In this document: positions 15,996 to 19,751 of the stretch, piece by piece | How the letters are laid out: each line of letters begins with the position of its first letter | How positions within the stretch are numbered: position 1 is the first letter of the stretch | Assembly: GCA_946222995.1 (NCBI GenBank) | Contig: CAMIOS010000036.1 | Span: 1 to 19,751, forward strand | Reading direction: 5' to 3' | Length of the DNA: 19,751 nucleotides | From: an uncultured Enhydrobacter sp. | GTDB lineage: Bacteria > Pseudomonadota > Gammaproteobacteria > Pseudomonadales > Moraxellaceae | The notes under the pieces: model-generated | Seen by the model: only the letters and a program-made list of their open reading frames with translations | Told to the model about the DNA's origin: nothing | Database searches by the model: none | Program-made: the position numbers and the translations under genes

Positions 15996-16175
15996 ATGAC
16001 AGACACAGCGACCAACACGCCAGCCACAACCGACAGCGAGCCGTTAACCGCTAATGATTGGCAGGCAGTCATAGACATTTTGGACAATCCATTCATAAAG
16101 CCATGCGAGCGTAAGCAGGCATTACATGAGCAGAGGCTAAGATTGGTAAGGCTAAAAGCGGTTAGCCAATGTTAG
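15996..16175 (+). CDS. Small protein downstream of integrase, unknown
   Basis: A 59-codon ORF starting 6 bp after the integrase stop: Thr-rich N-terminus (MTDTATNTPATTDSEPL), then NDWQAVIDILDNPF, KPCERKQALHEQR and an end in AVSQC. There is no membrane span or known domain. The basic C-terminal half (RKQALHEQRLRLVRLK) is helical and could bind nucleic acid or a partner. The spacing suggests translation with int from one mRNA, and codon use matches the neighbouring island genes. The ribosome site is weak. An excisionase-like helper or host-interaction protein is possible, but nothing in the sequence shows it. Confidence 0.6.
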   Translation: MTDTATNTPATTDSEPLTANDWQAVIDILDNPFIKPCERKQALHEQRLRLVRLKAVSQC

Positions 16176-16203
16176 GCTTTGTTATTGTTTATTATGTTAT
16201 AAT

Positions 16204-16293
16204 GCCAAATGTTTTGACATTTTTTATATAAAATTTATTGTAAATATATGAATTTAATATAAAAACAAGCGACATTTTTTATGACATTTTTTT
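16204..16293 (+). promoter_or_regulatory. AT-rich control region of fic with repeated GACATTTTTT
   Basis: Between the small gene and fic. TTGACA at 16214-16219 is a perfect -35; the best -10 is a weak TATTGT (16236-16241). GACATTTTTTAT occurs at 16216-16227 and 16271-16282, with a third GACATTTTTTT at 16283-16293. The first copy overlaps the -35 and the others lie next to the start codon, so they could bind a repressor. Confidence 0.45.
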
Positions 16294-16303
16294 GAGTAAA
16301 TTT

Positions 16304-17482
16304 ATGGCGGAACTTAGCAAAAATTGGATAGATGAAACCACGCTTAGAGTAATGACTTATAAAAGCGGTTCATTTACCTTTCAATTAGGGGCGGACATTG
16401 AAAAACTAGCCCCCATGCTAGACCGTATCAATGACGCACAATTACGCTTTATTAAAATTCCTACCTTACCCGTTATCATTGATGAACTTCAAGAAAAGGT
16501 ATTAGCCAGTAGTATTTATAGCACTAACACGATTGAGGGCGGAGAATATAGCGAAACTGAAACCGCCCAAATTCTACAACAAGACCCTAAGACCTTAAAA
16601 GAATCTAAAGAAAAACGCCTTATCAATCTAAAAGAAGCGTTACTTTGGGTTAACCAACACAGCCACGATAATTTAGAACCATATCAAGCCGAATCCATTA
16701 GCGAAAATATTGCGATAACCTTGCATAGCCTTGTGAGTAAGGAATTAACCGAACAGCATAACCCGATAGGCAAGTATCGAGATAACCAAGCAGGGCAAAA
16801 AACACTGGTAGGGGATAATGCTCACGGGGGAACATACCGCCCGCCCAAATGCTTAGCCGATATCGAATATTTGATGACAGCATGGACAGAATGGCTAAAT
16901 AGTGTCGGTATGAGAAAACAGCCAGCTATCATAAGGGCTTGCCTTGCTCACTATTATTTTGAATTGATACACCCGTTTTTTGATGGAAATGGCAGAACGG
17001 GCAGACTAATAGAAATGTTGATACTTGAGCAGGCGGGCTATCATTTTGCGTCATCAGCCGTATGGCGGTTCTATCAGCAAAATATTGATGAATACTTTGG
17101 ATTGTTTAATCAGTGCCGAAAGTTAGCGGATAAAAAACAGCTTTTTGCTAATCATAACTTTGTGGCATTTGTGCTAAAGGGAATGTTTGAAACGATTAAT
17201 TATCTACATGACCAAACGAACGGGTTATTAAGTCTATTGTTATTTCAAAGTAGGTTAAATACTGCTAAAGCGAGTCGTGAAATCAATGATAGACAGTTTG
17301 GTTTAGTTTATATATTGATGGGGATAGAACCAATTACGCCCAGTGAAGCGTATCGCTTGCCAGCTATTAAGGCAATTTATCAAAAGAAAACAGACCGTAC
17401 CTTTTATCGTGATATTAAAAAGTTAACAATGGAGTTAAAGTTATTAAGAGAGCATGACGGGCTATTAAGACCGAATTTTTAA
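16304..17482 (+). CDS. Fic family AMP-transferase with self-inhibitory motif
   Basis: A 392-residue Fic protein, expected to transfer AMP (or another nucleotide moiety) to a hydroxyl on a target protein. The catalytic loop HPFFDGNGRTGR (residues 223-234) is complete, with catalytic His223, metal-binding Asp and nucleotide-binding Arg. The substrate flap is seen in GDNAHGGTYRPP. The N-terminal segment YSTNTIEGGEYSETE contains TxxxEG (Thr74...Glu78), the inhibitory helix of class II Fic proteins, which blocks ATP until released. A C-terminal winged-helix-like region (about 320-390) is typical of this subgroup. A TTG at 16292 would add four residues; the ATG at 16304 is preferred. It lies alone in the element with its own upstream control region. 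Its target is unknown; anti-phage or toxin roles are possible but unproven. Confidence 0.9.
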   Translation: MAELSKNWIDETTLRVMTYKSGSFTFQLGADIEKLAPMLDRINDAQLRFIKIPTLPVIIDELQEKVLASSIYSTNTIEGGEYSETETAQILQQDPKTLKESKEKRLINLKEALLWVNQHSHDNLEPYQAESISENIAITLHSLVSKELTEQHNPIGKYRDNQAGQKTLVGDNAHGGTYRPPKCLADIEYLMTAWTEWLNSVGMRKQPAIIRACLAHYYFELIHPFFDGNGRTGRLIEMLILEQAGYHFASSAVWRFYQQNIDEYFGLFNQCRKLADKKQLFANHNFVAFVLKGMFETINYLHDQTNGLLSLLLFQSRLNTAKASREINDRQFGLVYILMGIEPITPSEAYRLPAIKAIYQKKTDRTFYRDIKKLTMELKLLREHDGLLRPNF

Positions 17483-17574
17483 CATTTTTGCAAGGCTAGG
17501 AGTAATTACCCGAACGGGCGGAATTTTCTAAAAAAATATAGGCGGGCTTTTATAGCTTGTCTTTTTTATTAACA

Positions 17575-17595
17575 ATAAATTACAAAATAATTTAT
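17575..17595. repeat. 8 bp AT-rich inverted repeat
   Basis: ATAAATTA (17575-17582) and TAATTTAT (17588-17595) form a perfect inverted repeat around CAAAA. It lies at the left edge of the phased array at 17591-17650 and could be part of an operator or of a melting region. Confidence 0.6.
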
Positions 17596-17650
17596 GTAGT
17601 TATATGCAGTTAAATGAATTTATATGTTCTCGAATGTTATTAAATGTATT
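17591..17650 (+). repeat. Six phased decamers, consensus TWWATGNANT
   Basis: Six consecutive 10 bp blocks each carry ATG at block positions 4-6 (17594, 17604, 17614, 17624, 17634, 17644) and T at position 10. Position 1 is T in five of six. The units are TTTATGTAGT, TATATGCAGT, TAAATGAATT, TATATGTTCT, CGAATGTTAT and TAAATGTATT. The period is just under one helical turn, so sites would face the same side of the DNA. Such arrays serve as regulator-binding sites or replication iterons. The array is directly visible; its function is inference. Confidence 0.6.
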
Positions 17651-17708
17651 TAAAAATCAAAAACTTAGAAAATAGCCAAGTATAAATAAGTTATCAAACC
17701 AGTTATAT

Positions 17709-17757
17709 TTGCATTAATTCAACAGCAAACGCAAACAGCGTTAAGGAGTTAATGCAA
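17709..17757 (+). promoter_or_regulatory. Inverted repeat enclosing the ribosome site and start codon
   Basis: TTGCATTAA (17709-17717) is the exact reverse complement of TTAATGCAA (17749-17757), with partial extension beyond. The distal arm reaches the A of the start codon at 17757. Inside the 31-nt loop lie an inner hairpin AACGC-AAACA-GCGTT (17728-17742) and the AAGGAG ribosome site (17743-17748). It could be a protein operator or an RNA fold limiting translation. Confidence 0.5.
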
Positions 17758-18026
17758 TGGCAGACAAAACCAAAACCCCGCAACAACTGGACACCATGCC
17801 AGCCGAAAACAAAGAACCCGTTACACTTCCAACCTTCACCGACTTAGCCGAAAACCCTAAAGGCATAACCAGCCGTTACACAGTCGCAAAACTATTTGAG
17901 ATACACCCACTCACACTTACACGCTGGATAAAAGCGGGTAAATTCCTAAAGCCTATCACCATAGGAAACGCCCATTACTTTAGAAATAGCGAGTTAATCG
18001 ACTATTTAGACAGCAAAACCGCATAA
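17757..18026 (+). CDS. AlpA/excisionase-like HTH regulator
   Basis: An 89-residue protein. Residues 38-62 (TSRYTVAKLFEIHPLTLTRW) form a MerR/AlpA-type winged helix start, where the first helix-turn-helix is followed by a GKFLKPITIGNAHYFRNSEL wing and a final helix. Proteins of this kind regulate islands and satellite phages or bend DNA during excision. The first 25 residues are polar and probably disordered. The start ATG at 17757 follows AAGGAG at 8 nt. It is the first gene of a packed operon. Direct binding to the phased repeats or to the inverted repeat at its own start is a natural but untested idea. Confidence 0.8.
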   Translation: MADKTKTPQQLDTMPAENKEPVTLPTFTDLAENPKGITSRYTVAKLFEIHPLTLTRWIKAGKFLKPITIGNAHYFRNSELIDYLDSKTA

Positions 18027-18036
18027 GGGGCAAGCC

Positions 18037-18288
18037 ATGAACACGCCAAGCCCAAACGACACCAACACACACAAGGCGTTATTACTTGCTCACCTTATGA
18101 CAGGGGCAAAGATAACACCGCTTGAAGCCTTGACCCGTTTTAAATGCCTTTCATGCTCACAGCGTTTAGGCGATTTAAGGCGGGCGGGTATTCCAATTCA
18201 AAGCCAATTTATCACCACGCCCACAGGCAAGCGGATTAAGGAATATTGGTTAGAACCCAGCTACATTCAATCAGTCAAAGGGGCATAG
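18037..18288 (+). CDS. Small helix-turn-helix protein (HTH_39-like)
   Basis: An 83-residue protein whose centre (ALLLAHLMTGAKITPLEAL, then RLGDLRRAGIPIQSQFI) follows the pattern of the small helix-turn-helix family PF14090: first helix, ITPLEAL turn, recognition helix, then an RRAGIPI strand and a C-terminal tail KRIKEYWL. Such genes are common in proteobacterial prophages and islands and may regulate transcription or replication. It starts 10 bp after the alpA-like gene and ends one base before the next ATG, so it is translated in the same run. Cys37 and Cys40 (KCLSCS) are not an obvious metal site. Confidence 0.72.
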   Translation: MNTPSPNDTNTHKALLLAHLMTGAKITPLEALTRFKCLSCSQRLGDLRRAGIPIQSQFITTPTGKRIKEYWLEPSYIQSVKGA

Positions 18289-18289
18289 C

Positions 18290-18499
18290 ATGACCAACGA
18301 ACCATTAAAACGCCTTGCCAGCCAAATAGATGACGTGATGCACCAAGCCGAATTTTTGGCTAATTGGGCGGTAGATAATCGGCTTAATCGATATCAGCTA
18401 GAACAGGAAATTAATATCCTTATTGCTGAAATATGGGAATGTCAAATACAAGTTAAAGCCATGCTAGGACAGCAAGCCATAGGCAAGGGCGAACCATGA
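18290..18499 (+). CDS. Small helical protein of unknown function
   Basis: 69 residues, mainly predicted helix: LKRLASQIDDVMHQAEFLAN followed by YQLEQEINILIAEIWECQIQ and a glycine-rich end. There is no known domain or signal. It begins one base after the previous stop and its stop overlaps the next start as ATGA (18496-18499), so the three genes are translationally coupled. The alternating hydrophobic pattern could make a coiled-coil dimer. I do not recognise it. Confidence 0.65.
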   Translation: MTNEPLKRLASQIDDVMHQAEFLANWAVDNRLNRYQLEQEINILIAEIWECQIQVKAMLGQQAIGKGEP

Positions 18500-18693
18500 A
18501 CCAGTATAAAGACACCACCGACAAGGCAGGCGAGCCACAGCGAAAAACCATGAGCAAGGCGGGCGAGATTATCCACGCATTAGTAACCGCCTTTTTATTG
18601 GCCAGCGTGTTGTTATTCATTACCCATTGCCAGCCAGCAAGGGCAACTGGTGAATTATTTTCACAAGTTACAGGAAAAAATTTCACCAATTAG
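18496..18693 (+). CDS. Small membrane or exported protein, unknown
   Basis: 65 residues with a charged start (MNQYKDTTDKAGEPQRK), one hydrophobic span (about 24-44, IIHALVTAFLLASVLLFIT), then HCQPARATGELF. The ARA before TG could be a signal peptidase I site, so it may be exported or stay anchored. It lacks a lipobox. The start overlaps the preceding stop by 4 bp. Small single-span proteins in islands include holin-like and toxin-like proteins; nothing here selects one. Confidence 0.6.
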   Translation: MNQYKDTTDKAGEPQRKTMSKAGEIIHALVTAFLLASVLLFITHCQPARATGELFSQVTGKNFTN

Positions 18694-18720
18694 CAATGCA
18701 CAAGCAAGCGTTAAGCATAA

Positions 18721-18757
18721 GTAACGCTACTGGTAACGGCGGTAACGCTACTGGTAA
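18721..18757 (+). repeat. 16 bp direct repeat with 21 bp period
   Basis: GTAACGCTACTGGTAA occurs at 18721-18736 and again at 18742-18757, separated by CGGCG. It sits in the 193 bp gap between two island genes. The exact copies two helical turns apart suggest paired binding sites. No protein is assigned. Confidence 0.7.
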
Positions 18758-18827
18758 TAACCTAGTTAAAACCTAAAGGAAACCTAGACGAAAGCGAAAT
18801 AAAACCAACGGGCATTTATTCAAGCCC

Positions 18828-18858
18828 AAAAAAAAGGCTACCCCGCCAAAGGATAGCC
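18828..18858 (-). terminator. Minus-strand intrinsic terminator inside the island
   Basis: Read on the minus strand, GGCTATCC...GGGGTAGCC (18836-18858) forms a hairpin with a 5 bp outer stem and is followed directly by eight T (18828-18835). There is no T-run on the plus strand, so it works against leftward transcription although all nearby genes point right. An adjacent GGGC/GGGC-complement pair (18810-18813, 18824-18827) may add structure. Confidence 0.6.
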
Positions 18859-18886
18859 AAACATTCACCAACAAGGATATTTTACC

Positions 18887-19255
18887 ATGAGTAAAATTAA
18901 ATACATACCGCCAAAGCGTGAAAATACTTCACCGATTAACCGCTTGCTATTATTGGCAGGCGTGACGGATAATAACGCCACTACTAAATATCAAGCGGTT
19001 AAGCCAAGCCGTAACCCATTGGCTATTTTTGTGCCTAAAATAAATCCGACCACTAATCGGAATATTGCCACAGGTGCAAAACGTCATATCTTTAACGCTC
19101 ACAGCGTAACCAGTTATGGCGGGTTGATAAGACCTAATACAATAGCCTTTATGGTGAATAAGTCTAGCCGTCTTGATACGGTAGTTGAAACCCGCCACCC
19201 TCTTATATTGGGTGGTATTCAAACAACTAAATATCAAGGAGGCTACCATGCCTAA
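18887..19255 (+). CDS. Basic island protein of unknown function
   Basis: 122 residues, basic (KIKYIPPKREN start; NRLLLLAGVTDNNATTKYQ; KINPTTNRNIATGAKRHIF; TVVETRHPLILGGIQ). There is no known domain, signal or span. The start ATG at 18887 has AAGGAT about 10 nt upstream. Its last codons contain the ribosome site and start of the next gene (8 bp overlap at 19248-19255). A long ORF exists on the opposite strand over the same bases, but this strand has the ribosome site and the operon arrangement. Could bind nucleic acid; function unknown. Confidence 0.6.
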   Translation: MSKIKYIPPKRENTSPINRLLLLAGVTDNNATTKYQAVKPSRNPLAIFVPKINPTTNRNIATGAKRHIFNAHSVTSYGGLIRPNTIAFMVNKSSRLDTVVETRHPLILGGIQTTKYQGGYHA

Positions 19256-19475
19256 TGCAATCACTACCCCCCGTCACAATGACCAACCCCAAGCTATTAG
19301 CGACATTCAAAAAGCCACAGCTCACACCATGCCCGCAGGCGTGAACGTATCGAGCAACACGCCAGCCAATAGCCCAGCCTATGCCCCTAGCTTTTGGGAA
19401 CAACAATACGGTTTACCCGTGATAACGTATTTTACCGCCCATCGTTTGGCATTTATCGCAATGGCAAACCATTAG
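19248..19475 (+). CDS. Island protein, first half, probably frameshifted
   Basis: 75 residues from the ATG at 19248, which has an excellent AAGGAGG (19236-19242). The start MPNAITTPRHNDQPQAI and the following Thr/Pro/Ala-rich part to about APSFWEQQ look genuine. The last third (PVITYFTAHRLAFIAMANH) looks like out-of-frame translation, while the -1 frame over the same bases gives FTRDNVFYRPSFGIYRNGKP. Adding one T in the TTTT run at 19392-19395 would join both frames into a 127-residue protein. An upstream in-frame start at 19185 lies inside the previous gene and has no ribosome site. I do not recognise the family. Confidence 0.5.
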   Translation: MPNAITTPRHNDQPQAISDIQKATAHTMPAGVNVSSNTPANSPAYAPSFWEQQYGLPVITYFTAHRLAFIAMANH

Positions 19476-19630
19476 AACTTGATAGCGGTTTTGACATTGG
19501 TTACAGCTATGAAGTAGCAAGCCATATCATCATGCATCTAAAAGCTGTTTCAAATGACAATTTTACGATTGAGCCTTTAGCATGGACACCGATTACTAAT
19601 TACCAGTTTGATAATGAGGGGCGGGCATGA
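19391..19630 (+). CDS. Island protein, second half
   Basis: An open frame from just after a stop at 19388-19390. It has no ATG near its beginning; a TTG at 19394 has no ribosome site, so it is best read as the continuation of the gene at 19248. The translation runs FTRDNVFYRPSFGIYRNGKP, LELDSGFDIGYSYEVASHII and ends NYQFDNEGRA. Its stop overlaps the next ATG as ATGA (19627-19630), which supports this frame being translated in the operon. No domain recognised. Confidence 0.5.
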   Translation, partial: LLGTTIRFTRDNVFYRPSFGIYRNGKPLELDSGFDIGYSYEVASHIIMHLKAVSNDNFTIEPLAWTPITNYQFDNEGRA

Positions 19631-19751
19631 ACGTAACCCATCACGCCCGTTACCAAATTAAAAACAGGGGCTATATAGCCCTTGTTTTGGTTAAGCGGTG
19701 CAATCGTACCAGCCACCAGTTAAACACGCTACAAACGCAAATTAAAGCCAT
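19627..19751 (+). CDS. Island gene, 5' part, cut by window edge
   Basis: 41 codons open to the right edge, starting at an ATG that overlaps the preceding stop by 4 bp. Begins MNVTHHARYQIKNRGYIALV, then KRCNRTSHQLNTLQTQIKA. It is basic and partly hydrophobic. Too short to identify. The tight overlap is the main support. Confidence 0.5.
   Translation, partial: MNVTHHARYQIKNRGYIALVLVKRCNRTSHQLNTLQTQIKA

Noticed and set aside
17591..17650. CRISPR-like array
   Set aside because: The units are 10 bp with no spacers and a degenerate sequence. No cas gene is present; phased binding sites fit better.
18950..19264. 104-codon ORF on the minus strand, followed by a minus-strand terminator
   Set aside because: It starts with GTG, lacks a good ribosome site, and its composition is not protein-like. 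The plus-strand ORF has a ribosome site and operon overlaps. Kept in mind because of the terminator at 18828-18858.

Overview
The window looks like chromosome of a gammaproteobacterium of the Moraxellaceae (Moraxella/Psychrobacter/Acinetobacter relatives). The inference rests on the sequence style of ThrRS, GuaA, DsbB, GshA and the YjcH/ActP pair and on moderately AT-rich DNA. No rRNA or tRNA is present to confirm it. The left three quarters (1-14345) are ordinary chromosome. From about 14.35 kb to the right edge lies an integrated mobile element whose far end is outside the window.

Layout, left to right. The 5' part of thrS (minus) has a tRNA-like hairpin in its leader. It is divergent from a cytosolic-type 5'-nucleotidase gene (plus), which ends in a shared terminator facing the yjcH-actP acetate uptake operon (minus). 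A decayed gene and a terminator follow, then a large glycine-zipper repeat protein (minus), divergent from guaA (plus). guaA converges on a minus-strand signalling operon: a membrane CheA-like kinase (split here by a frameshift), a CheY-like receiver, and two CheX-type phosphatases. A 500 bp AT-rich gap separates this from dsbB and gshA (both minus).

The mobile element starts with a P4-type tyrosine recombinase preceded by a 12 bp tandem repeat. It continues with a 59-codon gene, a Fic AMP-transferase gene, an AT-rich control region, an AlpA/excisionase-like HTH gene, a second small HTH gene and a train of tightly packed small unknown genes that runs off the right edge. The control region before the alpA-like gene carries six ATG triplets at exactly 10 bp spacing, an AT-rich inverted repeat, and a second inverted repeat that takes in the start codon. 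This arrangement suggests a satellite or genomic island with its own regulation and perhaps replication. No capsid, primase or terminase gene is visible.

Most notable points: the phased decamer array in the island; the split CheA-like kinase with two CheX phosphatases; the thrS leader hairpin resembling a tRNA-Thr anticodon arm; the duplicated A-B-A-A-A-B architecture of the glycine-zipper protein; an integrase lacking the usual second histidine; and a Fic protein with a self-inhibitory motif. Two reading-frame breaks (kinase and island cargo) each look like loss of one base and could be sequencing errors.
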